A stretch of DNA of 42,056 bases. Origin: Candidatus Abzuiibacterium crystallinum (GTDB taxonomy: Bacteria; Omnitrophota; Omnitrophia; Omnitrophales; Abzuiibacteriaceae). The stretch's first letter is position 1. Every line of letters starts with the position of its first letter. Position numbers and translations under genes: made by a program. The DNA is taken from NCBI GenBank assembly GCA_002787155.1, contig PCVY01000049.1, positions 35,554 through 77,609 of the forward strand, written 5' to 3'. The notes below the pieces were generated by a model that was not told the DNA's origin, did not search any database, and was given only the letters and a program-made list of their open reading frames with translations. Positions 33,125 to 40,374 of the stretch are shown piece by piece.

Positions 33125-34954
33125 TTATCCGATCTTTTCCGCAATGCGCTTTGCCTGCGGTTCGTTCGGATTAATTACCAATGCTTGACGAATGGCTTGC
33201 CGGGCATTGTTGACATCATCTAAACCCAAATAAGCCAAGGCCATTCCGATATGACCCGAAACATGGTCCCATTTTTTATCGACCGAAAAACGAAATTCCC
33301 GAAGCGCCGCGTCCGCATCATGTTTCTTCAGATAGATGTTCCCCAAATTGGAATGAAACAACGCTTGTGTTTGGCGATTCTGGACATTGCGAATGGCCGC
33401 TTTTAAGATCCGTTCTGCATTTTCATCATCCCCCATTTGAATCAAAGCCGTACTCACCATGCCATACAAATCTGCATTGCGGCGTTCCTGCTTCAAGGCC
33501 GGCATGAGCGCATCAACCGCATCTTTCCAGCGCTTCAGTTGAAAATAGACTTTTCCCAACTGCAGTTGGCAGCCGCTGGATTGATCCATCCGGCAGGCGG
33601 TTTCGAAATTCACCAAGGCTTCGTTCCAATTTTCCAAGTGCATATGGGCAAAACCCAAATGCAAATAAACTTCGGTCGGCGATGTGTTGTCCAGACTGCT
33701 TAATGCGCCCGAATCTTCCGCGGGAACTGATAGCGCCTTTTTAAAAAACTCGATTGCTTTTTTGTAATCACCCATTTCATAGTAAGCAATGGCAATTCCG
33801 TTGTAAAGTCTCGGACCCCGCCCGCCTGCTTTTAAAACGGTATTGAGTTGATTGACTGCCTCTAAATATCTTTTCTCTTTTAAGTGAATGGCTGCCAAAC
33901 TGACTCTTAAGTCGAGATGGTCGGGCTGCATGCTCAGCGCTTCCAGCCAATTATGCTGTGCGGCATTGTAACTGCCTTTCTCAAAATATGCCCGTCCCAA
34001 CATTTGATAAGCCGATGCCCGGTAAGCTTGATAAGCGGGTTTGTTTTGGAAAAGCGCAATGGCTCGGTTCAAGTGCGTAATGGCTTCGTCATTTTTCTGC
34101 ATTTTGAGGTAAAGAACGCCAATGTCATGATGAAGGAATCCGCTTTTATCTTCAAGCTGCACTGCTTTTTTAAGAGCCGTGAGCGCGTTATGCGTTTGCC
34201 CCAAGCGTAAATAGAAATTACCCATCGCATAGTAGAATTCATAGGATTGCCCTTCATGAATCAATTGTTTGTAGGCATTCAGTAAGAAACGGGCAGAGTT
34301 TTGATCAAGCGCATCCGCGCCATTTTTAAAATTGATGGCTCGTGTTATTTTGATAATTTCACGGTTCACATCGTCAAAGCGGCTGGGGATTTGACGATCC
34401 ACAATCGGTGCCATGATGGTTTTGGGTGCACCGGTATGAACCGCTCCAAAGAGATGGCCTAATTCATGGAGCAAAACCGTTTCCTGTTGAATCTTGAAAA
34501 GGCCGTTAATGGGTTTGCGGAGCACCAAATAACCGACAAAGGGGCGTGCGCGCCCTAAAATATGCCGATCTTCCAGCACATTGGCAGCTGCTTCTTCTGT
34601 GATACCGCTTAAACCAATCACAATGTCAACATCCCGTAAGGGATAGCGGCCTGTCAGATCGGCAAAGAGGGTATCCATATCGGCCGATTCATCATAGACC
34701 GGCCAATCCCAATACACCTTCGGTTTCAAAGCAATACCGAATTCATTTTCAAATATCTTAGATGCATAAGCCAGCCGCTGTTCAAAAGTAGATTTCCAAT
34801 CGGCTTCTTTTTTGTAGCTGGGCGTAACAGCAACGCCCACTTCAAGCTCCCTCATTTGAGAAGCCTGCAGAACCGGAACGAGCAAGAGAAGTATAACGAT
34901 TGTAATCAGTGTGTGTAGAGCGTATTTGTGAGGGTCGAATTGACCTCGTCTCAT
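33125..34954 (-). CDS. Exported metzincin-like protease fused to TPR repeats
   Basis: Residues 14-32 (HTLITIVILLLLVPVLQA) form a signal peptide or membrane anchor. Residues about 35-200 are a zinc metallopeptidase domain with H163-E164-x-x-H167-x-x-G-x-x-H173 in LLHELGHLFGAVHTG and a Met turn in KTIMAPI (M181), the metzincin signature. From about residue 230 to the end are about ten TPRs, with WNEALVNFETACRMD and the like. The TPRs probably bind a protein substrate or complex. The gene's ATG overlaps the lhgO stop by one base (TGATG). I know no named protein with this layout. The peptidase assignment is strong; the substrate is unknown. Confidence 0.85.
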   Translation of the reverse strand: MRRGQFDPHKYALHTLITIVILLLLVPVLQASQMRELEVGVAVTPSYKKEADWKSTFEQRLAYASKIFENEFGIALKPKVYWDWPVYDESADMDTLFADLTGRYPLRDVDIVIGLSGITEEAAANVLEDRHILGRARPFVGYLVLRKPINGLFKIQQETVLLHELGHLFGAVHTGAPKTIMAPIVDRQIPSRFDDVNREIIKITRAINFKNGADALDQNSARFLLNAYKQLIHEGQSYEFYYAMGNFYLRLGQTHNALTALKKAVQLEDKSGFLHHDIGVLYLKMQKNDEAITHLNRAIALFQNKPAYQAYRASAYQMLGRAYFEKGSYNAAQHNWLEALSMQPDHLDLRVSLAAIHLKEKRYLEAVNQLNTVLKAGGRGPRLYNGIAIAYYEMGDYKKAIEFFKKALSVPAEDSGALSSLDNTSPTEVYLHLGFAHMHLENWNEALVNFETACRMDQSSGCQLQLGKVYFQLKRWKDAVDALMPALKQERRNADLYGMVSTALIQMGDDENAERILKAAIRNVQNRQTQALFHSNLGNIYLKKHDADAALREFRFSVDKKWDHVSGHIGMALAYLGLDDVNNARQAIRQALVINPNEPQAKRIAEKIG

Positions 34955-36138
34955 CAGAATGACCCGTGTGTTTGCATGTGATCGACCACGTGAACAGCAA
35001 AGGCGAGACCGGCTGTCATGCCGGGTGAAACGGCGTTTAAGATGTGTGTGGCATTGCCGGCCGATTCAACCATCATGTCATTGACCATGCGACCGTTTTC
35101 ATCGACCATTTGGGCGCGAATACCCGCCTGCGCCGCACTGACCTGATTGGCCGTGACCGACGGACATATTTTTTGAATTTCCCGGACAAAAGATGATTTC
35201 CATAATGACAGGCTTGCGTTATGCATGGCCAACTTCATAAATTCCCGGCTTCCGATTAATTTCCTTAATTGTTTTGATCGGCACATTTCCCACGTCTCTT
35301 GCCAGTGAATTTCTTTTTGATAAGATTCGCGGCCCAATGCTAAAGCAGCCGTGGGACCCGCCAAAACGCGTCCGTCCACTTCTCTGGTTAAATGAACACT
35401 TAGGAATGGGTAACGAAGATCGGGCGCCTGGTAGACCATCGATTGAATGGGCAGGTCTTTGACTGCCATGTATTCTCCGCGGAAAGGAATGATGCGATAC
35501 CCAAGCCCCGCACCCATCATGTGCGCCACTTTGTCCGAGTAAAGACCTGCCGCGTTGATCAAATGATCAAACGCGTATGTTTTATTTTCCGTCGCAGCTT
35601 CTTGGCCGCGAATATCAATTACTTTTTCAGAAAACACGTAATGACCGCCTAACTGTTCCACTTCGCGCGCAACGGCATGAAGTAACCCCAAACTATCCAC
35701 CACTGCCCCGGTGGGCGACAACAAAGCTTGGATGCCGAGTGCGCTTGGCTCTCTTTCTTTGAGTTCCGTTTGATCAATTAACCGTAATCCTGAAACCCCC
35801 GCCTCTGTCCCCATTTGGAGGAGCGCTTGAAGTACGCTTTTCTCCGCTTCATTCTGCGCTACAACAAGCGTACCACACTCCTTGAATACCACGCCTTTCT
35901 CCCGGCAATATTGCCTCAATTGCCGACTACCCTCTAGGCAAAGACGGGCCTTGAGCGTTCCAGGCCGTTGATTAATACCCGAATGAATGACACCGCTATT
36001 GCGGCCGCTGGCATGCTGCCCGAAGCTCTTTTCTTTTTCAAGGAGGGTAACAGCGCCAAGTCTGCGGAGAAGAATTTCGCGCGCGATGGCACTGCCAATG
36101 ATGCCGCCGCCGATAACGAGGAATGATTTTGTTTTCAT
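34954..36138 (-). CDS. lhgO: L-2-hydroxyglutarate dehydrogenase/oxidase
   Basis: This 394-residue FAD-dependent enzyme of the DAO family has the dinucleotide motif VIGGGIIGSAIAREIL at the N-terminus, followed by the family-specific ASGRNSGVIHSGINQRPGTL and KARLCLEGSRQL, and ends HILNAVSPGMTAGLAFAVHV. LhgO oxidises L-2-hydroxyglutarate to 2-oxoglutarate and feeds electrons to the membrane quinone or oxygen. Start at ATG 36138 keeps the full Rossmann motif at the very N-terminus. A palindromic repeat (copy C) separates it from nnrE upstream, and it is coupled with the metzincin-TPR gene downstream, which has no known connection to this reaction. Confidence 0.92.
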   Translation of the reverse strand: MKTKSFLVIGGGIIGSAIAREILLRRLGAVTLLEKEKSFGQHASGRNSGVIHSGINQRPGTLKARLCLEGSRQLRQYCREKGVVFKECGTLVVAQNEAEKSVLQALLQMGTEAGVSGLRLIDQTELKEREPSALGIQALLSPTGAVVDSLGLLHAVAREVEQLGGHYVFSEKVIDIRGQEAATENKTYAFDHLINAAGLYSDKVAHMMGAGLGYRIIPFRGEYMAVKDLPIQSMVYQAPDLRYPFLSVHLTREVDGRVLAGPTAALALGRESYQKEIHWQETWEMCRSKQLRKLIGSREFMKLAMHNASLSLWKSSFVREIQKICPSVTANQVSAAQAGIRAQMVDENGRMVNDMMVESAGNATHILNAVSPGMTAGLAFAVHVVDHMQTHGSF

Positions 36139-36150
36139 GTTTCGACTTCT

Positions 36151-36177
36151 TGGGGTCAGGTCCCGGACCTGACCCCA
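36151..36177. repeat. GGGGTCAGACCC-family palindrome, copy C
   Basis: TGGGGTCAGGTCC (36151-36163), one base, GGACCTGACCCCA (36165-36177): a perfect 13-bp inverted repeat that fills the spacer between nnrE and lhgO. Confidence 0.85.
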
Positions 36178-36183
36178 CGTTTG

Positions 36184-36873
36184 TTAGTCTTTCACGTCAA
36201 AATCATAAAACTGATGAATGACTTCGGTTGGAATTGAGATATCTGCAACCACCACGCGGCGCGTGTAGCGATGTGCTTTTTTTAAGGAAAACCCTTTTTT
36301 AGGAAGTCCCAATGTCACCGTTGCCTTGGCACGAACGCAAACGCCCATCACTTCACCCGTATCCGAATTTAAACCTGATGGCACATCGACCGCGATGATA
36401 TCAAGCCGAGAATGATTCATCACATGAATGGCAGAACGAAAAGGTTCCAAAACAGGCCGCGTTAAGCCCGTCCCGAAGATGGCATCCACAATCAACCTAA
36501 AAGACTTTAAAGTCTTCGCAAGATTCTCCCATTGGGTATCTTCGGAACAGTAAACCAGCGGCACTTGCATTTTCTTCAAAATATTAAAATTGGTTTGAGG
36601 ATCCAATTTCATTTTTTCCGGCTTTTGAAAGAAAAAAACGGTTGGCTGGTAGCCGCGGTTGTGCAGATGACGTGCCGCCGCAAAACCATCGCCGCCGTTG
36701 TTGCCGATCCCGCAGAAAATGGCGATCTTAGCGCGCTTCGATTTGGTCCGCTTCACCACTTCATTGGCACAAGCAATGCCGGCATTTTCCATTAAGATAA
36801 TGGAGGGAATGCCATAGGTGTAAATAGCCAACTCGTCCAGCTGTTTCATTTGAGCCGCAGTTACAAATCGCAT
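36184..36873 (-). CDS. nnrE: NAD(P)H-hydrate epimerase
   Basis: The 229-residue YjeF_N-domain protein starts MRFVTAAQMKQLDELAIYTYG, then has the ENAGIACANEVVKR segment, the loop IFCGIGNNGGDGFAAARHLH and DAIFGTGLTRP, and IIAVDVPSGLNSDTGEV. It converts R-NAD(P)HX to the S form for repair by a hydrate dehydratase. In many bacteria both activities are in one chain (YjeF/Nnr); here only the epimerase part is present and no dehydratase is in the window. GGGAGA lies 7 nt before the ATG, directly behind the miaB stop (2-nt gap), so it is co-transcribed with miaB. Confidence 0.92.
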   Translation of the reverse strand: MRFVTAAQMKQLDELAIYTYGIPSIILMENAGIACANEVVKRTKSKRAKIAIFCGIGNNGGDGFAAARHLHNRGYQPTVFFFQKPEKMKLDPQTNFNILKKMQVPLVYCSEDTQWENLAKTLKSFRLIVDAIFGTGLTRPVLEPFRSAIHVMNHSRLDIIAVDVPSGLNSDTGEVMGVCVRAKATVTLGLPKKGFSLKKAHRYTRRVVVADISIPTEVIHQFYDFDVKD

Positions 36874-36875
36874 AA

Positions 36876-38351
36876 TTAGATCTCCCGGAACGTGGGGTCA
36901 GGTCGGGGTCTGACCCCACGGAAAGTTTCATCGACCAGTTCGTTTAACTTCACATAGCAAATTCGGCCGATATCATTTGCGGTTCCCGGGAATACAACTT
37001 TTTTCTCCTGCCAGTTGCGCGCCAGCACTTCTTCTTTCGACTTTTTGCTGATTTCAGTGACCATCACTTGACAGGTCGTGCCGAGAAGGGATTGATTGTT
37101 TCTTTGCGTAATCCGTCTTTGCATTTCAAGCAAAGCACTGACGCGTTTCGTTTTCAAATCCTCCGGTGTCGTGTCCTCTAAGCGGGCCGCGCCTGTGTGC
37201 GGCCGTGGTGAATAACGAAAGATAAAAGCGCCGTCAAATTCGATTTCCTCCAAAGCACGCCGGGTCATTTCAAATTCTTCATCCGTTTCACCCGGAAAGC
37301 CGACAATAATATCAGTCGTGACAGAAATATCGGGAACGAGTTGGCGCATCCGGTCAATCTTGGTTCGAAACTCAGCCAGCGTATGATCGCGGCGCATCAA
37401 TGCGAGAATCCGATCCGAGCCGGCCTGTAAAGGCAAATGGAACCTGCGTGAGATCTTGGGTTCCTGACGAATGGCTTGAAAAAGCGCCTCGTGGGCATCT
37501 TGGGGGTGCGAGGTGGTAAAACTTACTTTTTCGATGCCGTTCACCTGCGCCACATTTGCCAAAAGATCTGAGAAATTGTCGTCATTGCGAGGTAACATTC
37601 CAAGTGATGCCGAAACAATCTCAGATCCCAGATTGCTTTCCGCCAAACGGTGCTGGACGGATCCGTCCTTAGGCGGACGCTTCGCTCGCAATGACCTGCC
37701 ATATGAATTCACATTTTGCCCAAGCAGCGTGATGTGTTTTACACCTTGATCAGCGAGATACTTAACCGTTTCTAGAATTTCTTTTGAAGGCCGCGAGATC
37801 TCAGGACCTCTCACGTAAGGCACAATGCAAAACGAGCACACCTTGTCGCAGCCCGTCATAATAGGTAGATAAGCATGAAACTTTCCTTCCCGTCTCGGGG
37901 TTTCGTAGAGGTCGTAGCCAAACCCGCTTTTGGATAGTTCAATGACTTTTTGCTTTTCATTCCGCGCGCGCTCAATGGCTTGAGGGAGTTCTCGAATACT
38001 TCGTGTTCCGATTAATAGATCAATGTGCGGGAAATCGTCGAAAAATTGCGTCTTGTAATTTTCAACCATGCAGCCCATGACACCGATCATGAGTTCGGGT
38101 CTGCGCTCTTTTTCTTTTTTAAGGTATGAGATTTGATTGAAGACCCTGTCTTCAGCATGCTGGCGCACACTACAGGTATTAAAGAGAATCACATCCGCTT
38201 GGGATTCATCCTCTGTTTGCTCGTAACCTTGTTTTTTTAAGAGACCCAGCGCCAAATCGGAATCATAATCATTCATCTGGCAGCCGAAGGTACGCACACA
38301 TACTGTGAGCTTCTTATTTTCCTTTTTTGGGATAACTGGTTCGTCTGACAT
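36876..38351 (-). CDS. miaB: tRNA-2-methylthio-N6-dimethylallyladenosine synthase, with repeat-derived insertion
   Basis: This 491-residue methylthiotransferase adds a methylthio group to i6A37 of tRNA. The UPF0004 domain has three Cys for the auxiliary cluster (C24 in TFGCQMNDYDSD, C60 in NTCSVRQHAEDR, C94 in GVMGCMVEN). The radical SAM cluster is C168/C172/C175 in GCDKVCSFCIVPYVRG, and a TRAM domain ends the chain. The ATG at 38351 has AAGGGG 6 nt upstream. Residues about 219-258 (GRSLRAKRPPKDG ... GMLPRNDD) have no counterpart in normal MiaB between NVNSYG and NFSDLL and are coded by a GTCATTGCGAG element. The C-terminal GVRPRPDPTFREI is coded by palindrome D. The insertion lies in a surface loop after the SAM site, so the enzyme may still work. 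A serine recombinase gene overlaps its start. Confidence 0.93.
   Translation of the reverse strand: MSDEPVIPKKENKKLTVCVRTFGCQMNDYDSDLALGLLKKQGYEQTEDESQADVILFNTCSVRQHAEDRVFNQISYLKKEKERRPELMIGVMGCMVENYKTQFFDDFPHIDLLIGTRSIRELPQAIERARNEKQKVIELSKSGFGYDLYETPRREGKFHAYLPIMTGCDKVCSFCIVPYVRGPEISRPSKEILETVKYLADQGVKHITLLGQNVNSYGRSLRAKRPPKDGSVQHRLAESNLGSEIVSASLGMLPRNDDNFSDLLANVAQVNGIEKVSFTTSHPQDAHEALFQAIRQEPKISRRFHLPLQAGSDRILALMRRDHTLAEFRTKIDRMRQLVPDISVTTDIIVGFPGETDEEFEMTRRALEEIEFDGAFIFRYSPRPHTGAARLEDTTPEDLKTKRVSALLEMQRRITQRNNQSLLGTTCQVMVTEISKKSKEEVLARNWQEKKVVFPGTANDIGRICYVKLNELVDETFRGVRPRPDPTFREI
36891..36920. repeat. GGGGTCAGACCC-family palindrome, copy D
   Basis: CGTGGGGTCA (36891-36900) and TGACCCCACG (36911-36920) form a perfect 10-bp inverted repeat inside the 3' coding end of miaB, coding the tail RGVRPRPDPTF. 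Confidence 0.85.
37581..37695. repeat. GTCATTGCGAG-ended palindromic element inserted in miaB
   Basis: GTCATTGCGAG (37581-37591) and CTCGCAATGAC (37685-37695) are perfect 11-bp terminal inverted repeats. Inside is GGATCCGTCCTTAGGCGGACG, close to the TCCGCCTAAGGCGGA part of the copy at 8090-8178. The whole element is read through in the miaB frame with no stop. Confidence 0.88.
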
Positions 38352-39931
38352 TGTAACCCCTTTTGGTATAATAAGTTCCAAGGACGGTTCATTTCCAGCA
38401 ATTCAGAAACTATTTCTCCGTCCTTGATAACTATTTTTTTGAAGATAATTCGCATAAACTCTTTTTTATCAGCTTCGGACCACTTTCGGTCTTTCTCCTG
38501 CAAACTCTTGAGGAAGTATTGAACCCGTAATCTTTCGTCAATTCCCCTCTCCATGTCGATCATGCTGACTTGCAACCCTTTGAGATCTCTCTTAAGAGAA
38601 GCTTCCTCGCTTCGCAGCTCATCGGCTTTCTGACGATAAATTTCGATATTAAGCCTGCCCTCTTTATAAAGATCAAAAAGATCCGACTGATTTTTTAGAT
38701 TTCCATTCAATTTCAGATTTTTTTGGTCAATCTGATCTGCGTAATGCTCATTAGGTTCGTATGTCACCTTACGAAGGAGATCTTCAAACTCTTCCTGGAC
38801 AGGATTTTGCCCCGACAAGACTTCGAGAATATCGAAAATTTGATCGTGCATTTCATCTACTTTGACCTGCCCATTTTTGCAACTAATGTAAGGATAAGAC
38901 CGGGAAATGCAACGATACCATGCTTTCTTTGTTCCCTTTCTATGATTCGAAACCACCATAACGCCGTGATACTTTAAGCCGCATTCTGCGCAATAAAGGA
39001 CGCCGGAAAGATAGTAAATATTGTTTTTGAATTTTGGAACACCGCTGCCTTTTCTATTGCATTTCATCCTGGCCTGAGCGCGGTCAAATATCTCCTGGTC
39101 AATAATGGGCCTATGCGTCCCATCAACTTCGATTACTTCTGATTGTGGGTTTTTAACATAACGATAACCTTTTCCACCTTTCGTCTTTGTGCGAGTGTCA
39201 TAATGATTTTTATTCCAAACAAGCTTTCCCAGATAAACCTTATTTTTTAAAACATCACATATGAATTTTGTATTAAACTTACCGCCACTTCGAGTTTGGA
39301 TATCCTTCTTATAGAAAAAACCAGCAATTTTGCTGCTAGATGATCCGGCTAAATACATGCTATATATTTCTTTTACAATTTCCGCCTCTGCAGGAACCAT
39401 TTCCAATTTTTTTATTTCTTTATTATACCGATAGCCATAAGGCGAGTACCGCGCTCCCTGCCAATGCCCCTTTTTGACTCCCATGACCATACCTGGAAAT
39501 ACTCGTTCAACCAAACGGTTCCTCTCAAATTCAGCGGAACTTCCCAGCATCTGAATAAGAAATTTTCCAGCGCTTGTTGTGGTATCAAAAGGTTCCGTGG
39601 CCGACTTGATGCTGATGCCAAGATGGTCAAGTTCCTCGAGAAAATTTAACATATCTTTCAATTTACGATTAAGACGGTCTAGCTTGTATACAAGAATGAG
39701 ATCAAAGTACTTGCGCATCGCATCTGATCTTAAGATCTTGAACGCCGGACGGTCAGTATTAAAGCCGGTAAAACCATCATCCTCATAGATGTCCCGGTTT
39801 GGTATACTGCAAACAAGAGTCCAGCCGTTCCTTTGAATGAACTCTTTAAGAACCTGCTTTTGCACTTCAAGAGAAAAGCCTTCCCGCGCCTGATCTTCGG
39901 TGCTTACTCTTGTATAAATTGCTACTCGCAT
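38273..39931 (-). CDS. Large serine recombinase (integrase)
   Basis: The 552-residue protein is a resolvase/invertase catalytic domain with Ser10 in AIYTRVSTEDQ and the arginines of KLDRLNRK, followed by the recombinase domain (SPYGYRYNKEIKKLE, then DVLKNKVYLGKLVWNKNHYD) and a zinc ribbon (CAECGLKYHG ... CISRSYPYISCKN), then a coiled coil. Such enzymes integrate phages and conjugative or mobilisable elements at short att sites. AGGAGC lies 5 nt before the ATG. The last about 26 residues are translated out of frame from the leader and first codons of miaB, so the gene's natural end seems to have been changed by integration at this point. It heads a module with an HTH protein upstream. Confidence 0.93.
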   Translation of the reverse strand: MRVAIYTRVSTEDQAREGFSLEVQKQVLKEFIQRNGWTLVCSIPNRDIYEDDGFTGFNTDRPAFKILRSDAMRKYFDLILVYKLDRLNRKLKDMLNFLEELDHLGISIKSATEPFDTTTSAGKFLIQMLGSSAEFERNRLVERVFPGMVMGVKKGHWQGARYSPYGYRYNKEIKKLEMVPAEAEIVKEIYSMYLAGSSSSKIAGFFYKKDIQTRSGGKFNTKFICDVLKNKVYLGKLVWNKNHYDTRTKTKGGKGYRYVKNPQSEVIEVDGTHRPIIDQEIFDRAQARMKCNRKGSGVPKFKNNIYYLSGVLYCAECGLKYHGVMVVSNHRKGTKKAWYRCISRSYPYISCKNGQVKVDEMHDQIFDILEVLSGQNPVQEEFEDLLRKVTYEPNEHYADQIDQKNLKLNGNLKNQSDLFDLYKEGRLNIEIYRQKADELRSEEASLKRDLKGLQVSMIDMERGIDERLRVQYFLKSLQEKDRKWSEADKKEFMRIIFKKIVIKDGEIVSELLEMNRPWNLLYQKGLQCQTNQLSQKRKIRSSQYVCVPSAAR

Positions 39932-39952
39932 GATCGCTCCTGGGACTTAGTA

Positions 39953-40132
39953 TTATCGCAATTTTTCATGCCATTGGAGAATCTTTTTTAAATCTGCTTC
40001 AGTAAAAACCGGGTACCCACGATGATCCCGGCGTGGCTTGATCCATCCCTTTTTAATCCAATAATAAACGGTAAGGCGGTGGACGCCGATACGTTCCGAT
40101 GCCTCCGTCAGATTATAACGTTTTCTGATCAC
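39953..40132 (-). CDS. Small helix-turn-helix (MerR/excisionase-like) protein
   Basis: A GTG at 40132 opens 59 codons: IRKRYNLTEASERIGVHRLT, VYYWIKKGWIKPRRD, GYPVFTEADLKKIL. This is the compact HTH_17/MerR-like domain with the wing (RGYPVFTEADL). Such proteins direct excision or control the recombinase. It ends 21 nt before the serine recombinase gene, so it is very likely its recombination directionality factor or repressor. The ribosome-binding site AAAGGGG is part of a small hairpin (40136-40152). It is short and starts with GTG, so it is easily missed. Confidence 0.8.
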   Translation of the reverse strand: MIRKRYNLTEASERIGVHRLTVYYWIKKGWIKPRRDHRGYPVFTEADLKKILQWHEKLR

Positions 40133-40135
40133 TTC

Positions 40136-40152
40136 ATCCCCTTTTGGGGGAT
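40136..40152 (-). promoter_or_regulatory. Hairpin sequestering the HTH-gene ribosome-binding site
   Basis: ATCCCC (40136-40141) and GGGGAT (40147-40152) form a 6-bp stem just before the GTG at 40132. The minus-strand GGGGAT arm contains the Shine-Dalgarno. The arrangement is like that at radC (2399-2432). Confidence 0.4.
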
Positions 40153-40161
40153 TCTAATACC

Positions 40162-40374
40162 TTATACAGTTTTATACAAGGGATTCTCGTGATCATGCTG
40201 GACGAGTTTGACCTGCTTATTCCCCGGCGCGGAAACCCCAAAAATGCGGATCAGCAGCATGATGCCGTTATGAAAAGACTCGCGGGCCTCTTCAATCTGC
40301 TTTTCGGTATAACCGGCCATCCTCATATCACGCTCAATGCTATTCCATCCTCGCAGTTTCACTGTTGAATGCAA
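40162..40374 (-). CDS. Small hypothetical protein of the recombinase module
   Basis: A TTG at 40374, with GGAGG exactly 6 nt upstream (40381-40385 on the top strand), opens 70 codons: HSTVKLRGWNSIERDMRMAG, YTEKQIEEARESFHNGIMLL, IRIFGVSAPGNKQVKL. The start overlaps the end of the ATPase gene by 35 nt, so the two are coupled. The centre is one amphipathic helix. I do not recognise a family. The strong ribosome-binding site supports translation. Confidence 0.6.
   Translation of the reverse strand: MHSTVKLRGWNSIERDMRMAGYTEKQIEEARESFHNGIMLLIRIFGVSAPGNKQVKLVQHDHENPLYKTV

Noticed and set aside
38379..38426. 9-bp inverted repeat CAAGGACGG/CCGTCCTTG at the end of the recombinase gene, considered as att site or repeat
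   Set aside because: It is fully inside normal-looking recombinase codons (KDGEIVSELLEMNRPW) and no second copy is near; symmetry is probably chance.
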